Shown here in pieces: positions 1-5,701 of a DNA stretch of 8,237 nt (positions are counted from its first letter, which is position 1; each line of letters opens with the position of its first letter). Location of the stretch: contig CAZMLU010000066.1 in assembly GCA_964567295.1 (NCBI GenBank), positions 1 to 8,237 of the forward strand. Reading direction: 5' to 3'. Under the pieces are notes generated by a model. That model was not told the origin of the DNA. It did not search any database and saw nothing but the letters and a program-made list of their open reading frames with translations. The position numbers and the translations under genes are program-made. Source of the stretch: SLJK01 sp964567295. Lineage in GTDB: Bacteria > Bacillota > Dethiobacteria > DTU022 > UBA8154.

Positions 1-1559
1 TCTACCTCATCCAGCCTTTTCAGAACTTCTTCTGGAACAGGATTGTCCACCTGCAAAGCCATAAGGGCCTCGCCTTTACTTTCATGGCGACCTACCTGCA
101 TACTGCCGATATTAATATCATTTTCACCCAAGATAGTTCCTATTTTTCCAATAATACCGGGCTTATCGATGTATTTGCAAACCAACATATACCGGGAAGG
201 AACTACGTCAATATGATAATCCCCGATGTGAACAATACGCATATTGCCGCCCTCGAAAAGAGTGCCTGCTAACACAAAATTTCCTTCGCTAGTAGTAACA
301 GTGATGGTAACGAGGTTTTGATAAATAGAAGCTGTTTTACTCGTAGTTTCATTAACCTTGATACCTCTTTGCTTTGCTATTATAGGTGCATTAACAAAAT
401 TAACATTACTATTGAGCATAACTCTCAAAAACCCTATGAGTAAAGCCGAGGTAAGGGGTGCTACCGGGTACTCCGCTATTTCACCGCTATAGGCAACTTC
501 GATCTGCTTCACCCTGCCGTTAAAAACCTGCATATAAAAACTTCCCAGGGTCTTCATCAAGGGGATAAATGGTTCGACTTCGGACATAATCTCCGGAGGC
601 AACACGGGTACATTTACAGCCATATGAACCGGTTCTCCCTTAATCATATGCACTATCTGATCGGCAACCTGCACTGCCACGTTAACCTGGGCTTCCTGTG
701 TAGAAGCCCCCAGATGGGGCGTGGGAATCACCTGTTCTAATTCCATCAAAGGGTTATTCTTGGGAGGCTCCTTCTCAAATACATCCAGGGCAGCTGCGGC
801 AACCTTTCCGCTTATCAACGCATTATAAAGTGCCTGCTCATCTATAAGTCCTCCCCTGGCACAGTTTATGATCCGCACACCATCTTTCATCTTATTTAAT
901 TCCTCTTCCCCAATTAAATGCTTGGTAACAGGGGATTTGGGAGCATGTATGGTAATAATATCGGCCCGGGCAAATACATCGTCGAGCGAACAGGAGATAA
1001 TACCTAGTTTCTCGGCACGCTCTGCAGAAATATAAGGATCGTAAGCAATAATATTCATTCCGAATGATCTGGATCTCTTGGCCACTTCTGTACCGATACG
1101 ACCCAAACCAATAATTCCTAGCGTCTTCTTAAACAATTCTATACCCATGAATTCACTTCGCTGCCATTTACCTGCTTTTAGAGAAGAGGAGGCCTTCGGA
1201 AGATTGCGGGCCATCGACAACATAAGCGCCATAGTATGCTCAGCGGCAGAAATGGTGTTTCCTTCCGGGGCATTAACCACCAGGATGCCTTTTTCGGAAG
1301 CCTTTTCCACATCAATGTTATCAACCCCAACACCGGCCCTACCAATTACTTTCAATTTAAATCCCGCTTCAATAACATCGGCGGTAACCTGTGTACCACT
1401 CCGCACCATTAGCGCGTCATAATTTCCAATAATTTCTATTATCTCCTGGGGCGAAAGACCTGTTTTTATATCTACATCTGCTACTTGCTGAATGAGCTTA
1501 ATGCCTTCTTCCGATACCGGATCGCTCACCAGAACCTTGTGCTTTTTTTCCCTTTCCAT
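1..1559 (-). CDS. serA: D-3-phosphoglycerate dehydrogenase, 3' end cut by window
   Basis: Catalyses the first committed step of serine synthesis, oxidation of 3-phosphoglycerate to 3-phosphohydroxypyruvate with NAD, in the cytoplasm. I translated it from the sequence: the frame stays open from an ATG at 1559 to base 1, giving 519 residues, so only a few C-terminal residues should be missing from a family of about 525-530. Visible in order: N-terminal substrate-domain motif RAGVGVDNID near residues 74-83; NAD-binding GLGRIG at 151-156; active-site Arg235 in NCARGG, Glu264 in EKEPP and His282 in TPHLGAST; an intervening allosteric substrate-binding domain at about 315-450; and a C-terminal ACT domain from about 455 (DKPGIIGKIG). 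This is the long SerA type, in which the ACT domain commonly mediates serine feedback; feedback here is inference. Start choice is supported by GGGAGG at 1569-1574, nine bases upstream. It has its own predicted promoter after ndoA. Confidence 0.97.
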   Translation of the reverse strand, partial: MEREKKHKVLVSDPVSEEGIKLIQQVADVDIKTGLSPQEIIEIIGNYDALMVRSGTQVTADVIEAGFKLKVIGRAGVGVDNIDVEKASEKGILVVNAPEGNTISAAEHTMALMLSMARNLPKASSSLKAGKWQRSEFMGIELFKKTLGIIGLGRIGTEVAKRSRSFGMNIIAYDPYISAERAEKLGIISCSLDDVFARADIITIHAPKSPVTKHLIGEEELNKMKDGVRIINCARGGLIDEQALYNALISGKVAAAALDVFEKEPPKNNPLMELEQVIPTPHLGASTQEAQVNVAVQVADQIVHMIKGEPVHMAVNVPVLPPEIMSEVEPFIPLMKTLGSFYMQVFNGRVKQIEVAYSGEIAEYPVAPLTSALLIGFLRVMLNSNVNFVNAPIIAKQRGIKVNETTSKTASIYQNLVTITVTTSEGNFVLAGTLFEGGNMRIVHIGDYHIDVVPSRYMLVCKYIDKPGIIGKIGTILGENDINIGSMQVGRHESKGEALMALQVDNPVPEEVLKRLDEV

Positions 1560-1600
1560 TATAATTAACCTCCCAAAAGGCTTATCCGATTTACTATCAT

Positions 1601-1629
1601 AATATATCACAATATAAATTCATGCACAA
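1601..1629 (-). promoter_or_regulatory. predicted sigma-A promoter of serA
   Basis: On the minus strand, -35 TTGTGC (1624-1629), a 17-base spacer, then -10 TATATT (1601-1606) preceded by TGA, an extended -10. Transcription would begin around 1594, leaving a leader of about 35 bases before the serA ATG. The -35 is itself one arm of an inverted repeat (1623-1646), so a bound regulator could block it. No leader riboswitch fits in this space. Confidence 0.55.
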
Positions 1630-1646
1630 CAAGGCTCCTTTGTGCA
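1623..1646. repeat. inverted repeat TGCACAA-N10-TTGTGCA between ndoA and serA
   Basis: Two perfect 7-base arms (1623-1629 and 1640-1646) separated by 10 bases that can pair partly (AAGG/CCTT). On the minus strand it comes just after the ndoA stop, so as RNA it could form a hairpin ending that transcript, but no run of U follows it. Its serA-proximal arm contains the predicted -35 of serA, which fits an operator at least as well. A similar dyad lies upstream of hom at 5133-5157. Confidence 0.5.
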
Positions 1647-1659
1647 ATTTTCCCATAGA

Positions 1660-2010
1660 CTAAAAATCTATTAACCCCATGCTTATTTTCAAAGCCTCAT
1701 TGACCGAAGGCATAATTGTATCATCTAATTCGGTAATTTTTTGCTGCAACCTTTGCTTATCGATAGTCCGCAACTGTTCTAGCAAAATTACAGAATCCTT
1801 TTCCAGGCCATATTGAACTGATGGTAATTCTACATGGGTGGGAAGTTTGGCTTTTTTAATATGTGAAGTTATAGCTGCTACAACAACAGTCGGACTGTAT
1901 TTATTTCCCACATTATTTTGTATGATTAGGACTGGCCTGAATCCTCCCTGTTCAGAGCCCACAACAGGGCTGAGATCCGCATAGTAAACATAACCACGTC
2001 TTACATCCAC
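1660..2010 (-). CDS. ndoA: EndoA/MazF-type mRNA interferase toxin
   Basis: Ribosome-independent endoribonuclease of the MazF/PemK family. The B. subtilis homologue EndoA cleaves RNA at UACAU; the same specificity here is inference. The protein is very close to that homologue: residues near 17-28 carry VVGSEQGGFRPV, containing the active-site Arg25, and AAITSHI contains Thr48, the second catalytic residue; the end ISMGLIDF is typical. I prefer the GTG at 2008-2010. It gives 116 residues, the same length as EndoA, aligns MDVRRGYVYYADL with the family N-terminus, and has GGAG ten bases upstream. A GTG at 2017-2019 in the same frame would add three residues and overlap the antitoxin stop, but has that GGAG only one base away. 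It follows the antitoxin with five bases between stop and start, so the two are probably translationally coupled. Confidence 0.96.
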   Translation of the reverse strand: MDVRRGYVYYADLSPVVGSEQGGFRPVLIIQNNVGNKYSPTVVVAAITSHIKKAKLPTHVELPSVQYGLEKDSVILLEQLRTIDKQRLQQKITELDDTIMPSVNEALKISMGLIDF

Positions 2011-2015
2011 TCCAC

Positions 2016-2288
2016 TCACTCTCCACTTACCATTTCTTCGGCAAGTCTACCTGCCTCATTTTCCGCATCCAGTGCCTCATTAGCCAGGTAAAGATTTAAT
2101 CTGGCCATCTCCATATATCCTTCCTGCATACTCTCTCTGATCTGTTTCTTTTTTCTCTCCTGAAGATATAATTTCATCGCTTCCCGAATGAACTCACTGC
2201 GGGTCTTACTTTCCAACTCTACAACTCCATCAACTTCCCTTAGGAGGTTCTGGGGAAGGCTAATCATGATCCTCTTCGTTCGTTCCAA
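2016..2288 (-). CDS. ndoAI: EndoAI/MazE-type antitoxin, ribbon-helix-helix
   Basis: Antitoxin that binds and inhibits the EndoA toxin encoded next to it. From the TTG at 2286-2288 it has 90 residues: an N-terminal ribbon-helix-helix DNA-binding domain (strand RIMISLPQNLL, then helices through KTRSEFIREAMKLYL) and an acidic C-terminal part (GYMEMARLNLYLANEA, ending EEMVSGE) that resembles the toxin-binding tail of B. subtilis EndoAI. The frame is open five codons further, to a TTG at 2303, but no ribosome binding site precedes that codon, whereas GGGGGTG (2296-2302) lies seven bases before the TTG at 2288. The shorter protein also lines up better with the known N-terminus. The DNA-binding fold suggests autoregulation at the dyads just upstream; that is inference. 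Confidence 0.94.
   Translation of the reverse strand: MERTKRIMISLPQNLLREVDGVVELESKTRSEFIREAMKLYLQERKKKQIRESMQEGYMEMARLNLYLANEALDAENEAGRLAEEMVSGE
2021..2024 (-). promoter_or_regulatory. ribosome binding site deciding the ndoA start
   Basis: GGAG inside the last codons of the antitoxin gene, ten bases before the GTG at 2010 and one base before the alternative GTG at 2019. The spacing favours the downstream start and the 116-residue toxin. Confidence 0.5.
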
Positions 2289-2295
2289 AGAAAGC

Positions 2296-2302
2296 ACCCC
2301 CA
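2296..2302 (-). promoter_or_regulatory. ribosome binding site deciding the TTG start of ndoAI
   Basis: GGGGGTG matches the GGAGGTG core with one G-U wobble and sits seven bases before the TTG at 2288. The same heptamer at the same spacing precedes nnrD (7270-7276). Confidence 0.6.
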
Positions 2303-2312
2303 AAAAAATATT

Positions 2313-2333
2313 TATTGTATTCTATTCACAATA
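2313..2333. repeat. inverted repeat TATTGT-N9-ACAATA over the ndoAI -10 region
   Basis: Perfect 6-base arms at 2313-2318 and 2328-2333. One arm overlaps the predicted -10 of the antitoxin-toxin pair. This is the placement expected of an autoregulatory operator for a ribbon-helix-helix antitoxin, but the DNA is AT-rich and a chance dyad is possible. Confidence 0.35.
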
Positions 2334-2342
2334 CGATAATAA
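2314..2342 (-). promoter_or_regulatory. possible sigma-A promoter of ndoAI-ndoA
   Basis: On the minus strand, -10 TACAAT (2314-2319) with a 17-base spacer to a weak -35 TTATTA (2337-2342). Transcription would begin near 2307, about 19 bases before the TTG start. The -35 falls inside the Fur-box-like palindrome at 2334-2348. Read-through from alr is also possible, since I see no terminator after alr. Confidence 0.4.
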
Positions 2343-2348
2343 TTATCA
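2334..2348. promoter_or_regulatory. Fur-box-like palindrome upstream of ndoAI
   Basis: Read on the minus strand, TGATAATTATTATCG matches the Bacillus 7-1-7 Fur box TGATAATNATTATCA at 14 of 15 positions, missing only the last. The inner 13 bases (2335-2347) form a perfect palindrome around one central base. It fits the related PerR and Zur boxes less well. Binding by Fur is inference; it may instead be an antitoxin operator or chance in AT-rich DNA. Confidence 0.4.
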
Positions 2349-2366
2349 TGGAAAGAAATAAGCTTT

Positions 2367-3542
2367 CTATAGATCTTTGTTTAATATCATTCCATTAGCA
2401 TAATATATTCTGGGAACCCTGGGGCTGATATTACATAACACTTCGTAACTAATTGTGCCCAACTGTAAAGCCAAATCGTCAGCACTTATCTGTTCATCTC
2501 CCTGAGTACCAATAGCTACCACTTCATCCCCTTCTTTCACATATGGAACATTGCTCACATCAAGCATACACATATCCATGCATACCATTCCTACTATGGG
2601 AACCTTTTGACCACGCACCAACATAGTTCCTACGTTAGATAAGCTCCTACTGTAGCCATCACCATATCCCAATGGAACCACAGCGATAGAAGTATCTTTC
2701 AGCGTCACGAATGTTCTGCCATAGCTAACCGGAGTTCCGGCCGAAACTCTTTTTAATAAAATAATCCTGGTTTTTAAAGATGCAACAGGAGCAATCTGAA
2801 TCTTTTCTCTGTTTATCTCCTTTGATGGATAGTATCCGTAAAGTCCTATTCCTATCCTTGCCATATCAAGATGAGTCTCTGGATAATTAATGGCGGCAGC
2901 ACTATTAGCAGCATGTTTTAGGGGAATCAACACATTTTTTTCACGACAAACTTTTAAAATATCCTGCAATAACCTCAATTGCTTGAGAGTAAAATTACGG
3001 TCCCCTTCATCGGCTGTGGAAAAATGTGTAAACACTCCATCCAACCTGAGACCGGGCAGAGCACAAACTTTTTCCAAAAAATGAAGTGCCTCTCTTTGAT
3101 TACTAAGACCTAATCTTCCCATCCCCGTATCACACTTAACATGCACTCCCACAACCCTTCCCTGGCTTTCTGCTCTGCTTGAAAGAGAACTCGCTGTCTC
3201 CCAATCAAAGATAGAAGGAGTTAATTCGTTATTCAACAGAAATTGGCACTGTTTTGAACAAGTATGTCCGAGGATCAGGATAGGGGCATCTACTCTATTT
3301 AGGCGAAGAGCTAACCCCTCCTCCAGGGAAGCTACGCCCAACATTGATACCCCCTCATCTATGGCAACCCTTGCTACTTCTACAGCACCATGACCATAAC
3401 CATCAGCCTTGATCACTGCCATCATCTTGACATTATCCGGCAGCATCCTTTGAAATTCCCTGATGTTTGAACCCAGAAGAGATAAATCAATCTCTGCCCA
3501 AGTAGGTCTGCCCAGAGCATTAAGAATATTCATTTTCACCAT
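2367..3542 (-). CDS. alr: alanine racemase
   Basis: PLP-dependent enzyme that interconverts L- and D-alanine in the cytoplasm, supplying D-alanine for peptidoglycan. At 391 residues it has the normal family length. N-terminal TIM-barrel domain: TWAEIDLSLLGSNI near 14-27, the PLP-lysine motif AVIKADGYGHGA with Lys45, and HVKCDTGMGRLG at about 134-145. C-terminal beta domain: PVSYGRTF carrying the second catalytic base, Tyr274, followed by GYGDGYSR and GMVCMDM, both typical. Start: the ATG at 3540-3542 is the first in frame but has only a weak AAAAGA upstream. ATG at 3531-3533, three codons in, is an alternative with GGTGA very close to it, so the start is uncertain by three residues. It lies upstream of ndoAI-ndoA as in B. 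subtilis. I found no convincing promoter in the AT-rich gap before it. Confidence 0.97.
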   Translation of the reverse strand: MVKMNILNALGRPTWAEIDLSLLGSNIREFQRMLPDNVKMMAVIKADGYGHGAVEVARVAIDEGVSMLGVASLEEGLALRLNRVDAPILILGHTCSKQCQFLLNNELTPSIFDWETASSLSSRAESQGRVVGVHVKCDTGMGRLGLSNQREALHFLEKVCALPGLRLDGVFTHFSTADEGDRNFTLKQLRLLQDILKVCREKNVLIPLKHAANSAAAINYPETHLDMARIGIGLYGYYPSKEINREKIQIAPVASLKTRIILLKRVSAGTPVSYGRTFVTLKDTSIAVVPLGYGDGYSRSLSNVGTMLVRGQKVPIVGMVCMDMCMLDVSNVPYVKEGDEVVAIGTQGDEQISADDLALQLGTISYEVLCNISPRVPRIYYANGMILNKDL

Positions 3543-3578
3543 TCTTTTAGTTTAATACAAGGATTTAAATATGCAAAA

Positions 3579-3604
3579 AAATAAATACTAATCAGTATAT
3601 ATTT
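3579..3604 (-). terminator. AT-rich hairpin followed by a T run between hom and alr
   Basis: On the minus strand, AAATATATACT (3594-3604) pairs with AGTATTTATTT (3579-3589) around a 4-base loop, giving two 5-bp stems separated by one mismatch, and is followed by a T run (3575-3581). It could weakly terminate transcripts from hom about 130 bases after its stop. With only one G-C pair the stem is weak, so this may be only AT-rich sequence. The rest of the 198-base gap holds no gene that I can see. Confidence 0.3.
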
Positions 3605-3740
3605 ATATTCCACAAAACCAGTATTTAGTCCTTCAAAAAATATCTATTGTTAATGATTTAAAAACGATCACTTGAAAAATAAAGGCAAACTGTAAGTGAC
3701 TACTTTTTTAGAGCAATTTGAAACAGGACTCACTAACTTC

Positions 3741-5033
3741 CTAGTCCTTAATTACCCTAAATATACTGTTAATTTTTCTTATATAGGCAAATCCGCGTAT
3801 TCTATCTAAAGCACGGTTAAAGGATTGTTCTTCTACCTCATGGGTTACCAGTACAATCTCAGCCTGTCCTTCTAGGCTGCTTTTCTGAATAATCATATCC
3901 AGGCTCACACTTTCGTCTCCAAAAGTCGTAGCCAAGCTGGCAAAAACTCCTGGTTGGTCTTTAGCCTGTAAACGAAGGAAAAAAGCTGAATACAATCTTT
4001 CTATATCCATAATTTTCTTGTCCTGGAAATGCAATTCCATAACTGAGTTATCATCCTGACAGCGCATTTCATGAGCTACATCAATTAAATCAGCAACTAT
4101 AGAGCTACCAGTAGGCAAAGAACCTGCACCAGGACCAAAAAACATCACTTCACCCACAGCATTTCCAACTACATAGAGAGCGTTATTTTCATAAAGCACC
4201 CCTGCTAAAGGGTGAGTAGAAGGAATAAGAGCCGGATGCACTCTGGTAGCCAGGGAGCCATCAATTTCTTCGCCAATGGCAAGCAGTTTCAATGTAAACC
4301 CTAATTCCCGGGCATAAAAAATATCTCTCTTGCTGATCCCGTTTATGCCTTCAACATGAAGATCTTCAAAGCTTACGCGGCTGTTAAACGCCAGGCCGGT
4401 TAGTATACACAATTTGTATCCAGCATCTATTCCTTCCAAATCATTGGAAGGATCTTTTTCGGCAAAACCTTTTTCCTGGGCTTCTGCCAGCGCAGTCTCA
4501 AAATCCATATTCTCCAGGCTCATTTTAGAAAGAATATAATTGGTAGTACCGTTTATAATACCAATAATGCGAGATATGCGGTTGCCACCTAAACTATGTT
4601 TAAGGGGCCTAATAAGAGGTATACCTCCCCCCACGCTGGCCTCGTAGTAAATATTCCGCCTTTGCTCACCGGCCAGCAGCATAAGATCTGCGCCGTATGT
4701 AGCCATGAGATCTTTATTGGCAGTAATAACATATTTCTTGTTTCGTAACGCTTCTTTTACATACCTTTTAGCTTCGTCCACGCCACCCATAACCTCAATG
4801 ATTACATCTATCTCTGGATGGCATAAAACCTCCTCCGCGTCTGAGGTATAAAGATCACTGTTAACATCTACCTCCCTTTTTTTATGTAGATCGCTAACCA
4901 GAATTTTTTTGACCTCAAATTCAGCTCCCGCCCGGCGGGTTACCTGTTCCCGGTTCATTTGAAGGATTTTTTGCACACCACTACCAACAGTGCCCAGACC
5001 CAGAAAACCTACTCCGATACTTTTCCTATTCAT
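3741..5033 (-). CDS. hom: homoserine dehydrogenase with ACT domain
   Basis: Reduces aspartate semialdehyde to homoserine with NAD(P)H, at the branch leading to threonine and methionine. The protein has 430 residues, the usual length of the Gram-positive monofunctional enzyme with no aspartokinase domain. Visible: N-terminal Rossmann motif GLGTVG (12-17); Asn106-Lys107 in ITANKDL; GTTNYIL near 163-169; the catalytic signature EKDPSNDLEGIDAGYK with Asp204 and Lys208; and a C-terminal ACT domain at about 350-422 (DQPGVFASLA), often used for threonine inhibition. The frame runs open back to 5132, but I chose ATG at 5031-5033: it has GGAGG seven bases upstream, begins MNRKSIGVGFLGLG as the family does, and the longer form would begin upstream of the predicted transcription start. 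No thrB or thrC adjoins it. Confidence 0.97.
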   Translation of the reverse strand: MNRKSIGVGFLGLGTVGSGVQKILQMNREQVTRRAGAEFEVKKILVSDLHKKREVDVNSDLYTSDAEEVLCHPEIDVIIEVMGGVDEAKRYVKEALRNKKYVITANKDLMATYGADLMLLAGEQRRNIYYEASVGGGIPLIRPLKHSLGGNRISRIIGIINGTTNYILSKMSLENMDFETALAEAQEKGFAEKDPSNDLEGIDAGYKLCILTGLAFNSRVSFEDLHVEGINGISKRDIFYARELGFTLKLLAIGEEIDGSLATRVHPALIPSTHPLAGVLYENNALYVVGNAVGEVMFFGPGAGSLPTGSSIVADLIDVAHEMRCQDDNSVMELHFQDKKIMDIERLYSAFFLRLQAKDQPGVFASLATTFGDESVSLDMIIQKSSLEGQAEIVLVTHEVEEQSFNRALDRIRGFAYIRKINSIFRVIKD

Positions 5034-5040
5034 AGGGAAA

Positions 5041-5045
5041 CCTCC
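5041..5045 (-). promoter_or_regulatory. ribosome binding site deciding the hom start
   Basis: GGAGG seven bases before the ATG at 5033. No comparable site precedes the longer open frame. Confidence 0.75.
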
Positions 5046-5100
5046 GATAAAATATCCATTTAAAGAAAGTATTTTGTATGAAACAAGTTGCATTTTAGTT

Positions 5101-5129
5101 ATTATATCACCGCATGTGCTCACCAGCAA
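5101..5129 (-). promoter_or_regulatory. predicted extended -10 sigma-A promoter of hom
   Basis: On the minus strand, -10 TATAAT (5101-5106, perfect consensus) preceded by TGA (extended -10), a 17-base spacer, and a weak -35 TTGCTG (5124-5129). Transcription would begin near 5094, giving a leader of about 60 bases with no recognisable riboswitch or T-box. Its core GTGATATAAT resembles GTGATATATT of the serA promoter. Confidence 0.7.
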
Positions 5130-5132
5130 CAC

Positions 5133-5157
5133 TGCACAAAAGCTGGAAGCTTATGCA
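5133..5157. repeat. inverted repeat TGCATAA-N11-TTGTGCA upstream of the hom promoter
   Basis: Read on the minus strand, TGCATAA (5151-5157) and TTGTGCA (5133-5139) form a near-perfect dyad extended by one C-G pair outward, with AAGCT/AGCTT pairing inside. It ends a few bases upstream of the predicted -35 of hom and resembles the dyad at serA. It could be an operator or activator site; the regulator is unknown. Confidence 0.4.
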
Positions 5158-5236
5158 GCTATTGTTTTTTCTTCTAAAAATACACAACGTAGTTCTGCCT
5201 AAAACCCATACATTTCTACACTTAGGTAAATTTTAA

Positions 5237-5701
5237 TTACCCTTTGTGAGTCCATTTAATTACATCCTGCCGTGTGACTATCCCTAAGAGCTTTCCTTCC
5301 TTATCTACTACTGGCAACCGGTTCACATTTTTTTCGGTCATTAGAGTGGCAATATCCTGCACGGGTTCATCGGGGCTCACGGTATAAACCTTCCTTGTCA
5401 TCAAACCTTCTACCTGTTCAGCAATGGTTCGTTTCAACTGTTCAAAAAATTTATTAAGACTCTCTAGATATATTACTCCTCCCAGGATGATACTGTAGGC
5501 AGGGGCCTTTACTTTTTTTTCCTGGACCACCAGATCTCCCTCGGTGATAATACCTACAACCTTCCCTTCACCGTCCACGACCGGAACTCCACTGACCTGG
5601 TGTTCTACCAGCAATCTGGCTACTTTTTCCACATCATCCTCTGGTCTAACTGTAATAACATCTTTCGTCATTATTTTCTCAGCTGTCAGTTTATCTGCCA
5701 T
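5237..5701 (-). CDS. tandem CBS-domain protein
   Basis: Stand-alone protein of 154 residues made of two CBS motifs forming one Bateman module. CBS1 covers about residues 6-58 (IMTKDVITVRPEDDV, ending GIITEGDLV) and CBS2 about 96-152 (LMTRKVYTVSPDEPV, ending GIVTRQDVI). Both end in the G(I/V)xTxxD pattern whose Thr and Asp commonly contact the ribose and phosphate of AMP, ATP or related ligands. A linker of about 40 residues with YSIILGGVIYL and a charged helix joins them. There is no catalytic or membrane domain, so its role is unknown; ligand sensing is inference. I prefer ATG at 5699-5701, with AAAGG nine bases upstream; ATG at 5708-5710 would add three residues but has its Shine-Dalgarno directly against it. 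It overlaps the end of nnrD by 11 bases, so the two are cotranscribed and probably translationally coupled. Confidence 0.92.
   Translation of the reverse strand: MADKLTAEKIMTKDVITVRPEDDVEKVARLLVEHQVSGVPVVDGEGKVVGIITEGDLVVQEKKVKAPAYSIILGGVIYLESLNKFFEQLKRTIAEQVEGLMTRKVYTVSPDEPVQDIATLMTEKNVNRLPVVDKEGKLLGIVTRQDVIKWTHKG

Noticed and set aside
84..1422. Plus-strand open frames at 84-272 and 1078-1422
   Set aside because: Both lie antisense within serA, which has clear motifs throughout; no ribosome binding site or recognisable protein.
3668..3699. TCACTT/AAGTGA dyad in the hom-alr gap
   Set aside because: Six-base arms 20 bases apart in AT-rich DNA; no promoter or other context gives it meaning.
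3725..3748. AGGACT/AGTCCT stem across the hom stop codon as a terminator
   Set aside because: Six base pairs with a 12-base loop and no T run after it; too weak to call.
5034..5132. N-terminal extension of hom to 5132, and the plus-strand frame at 4990-5202
   Set aside because: The extension starts upstream of the extended -10 promoter and lacks a ribosome binding site; the plus-strand frame overlaps hom and its promoter.
5132..5170. Plus-strand terminator: hairpin followed by TTTTTT
   Set aside because: The T run begins about six bases after the stem and there is no plus-strand gene upstream for it to serve.
5034..5236. T-box, SAM or lysine riboswitch ahead of hom
   Set aside because: The predicted leader is only about 60 bases and shows no conserved riboswitch or T-box sequence.
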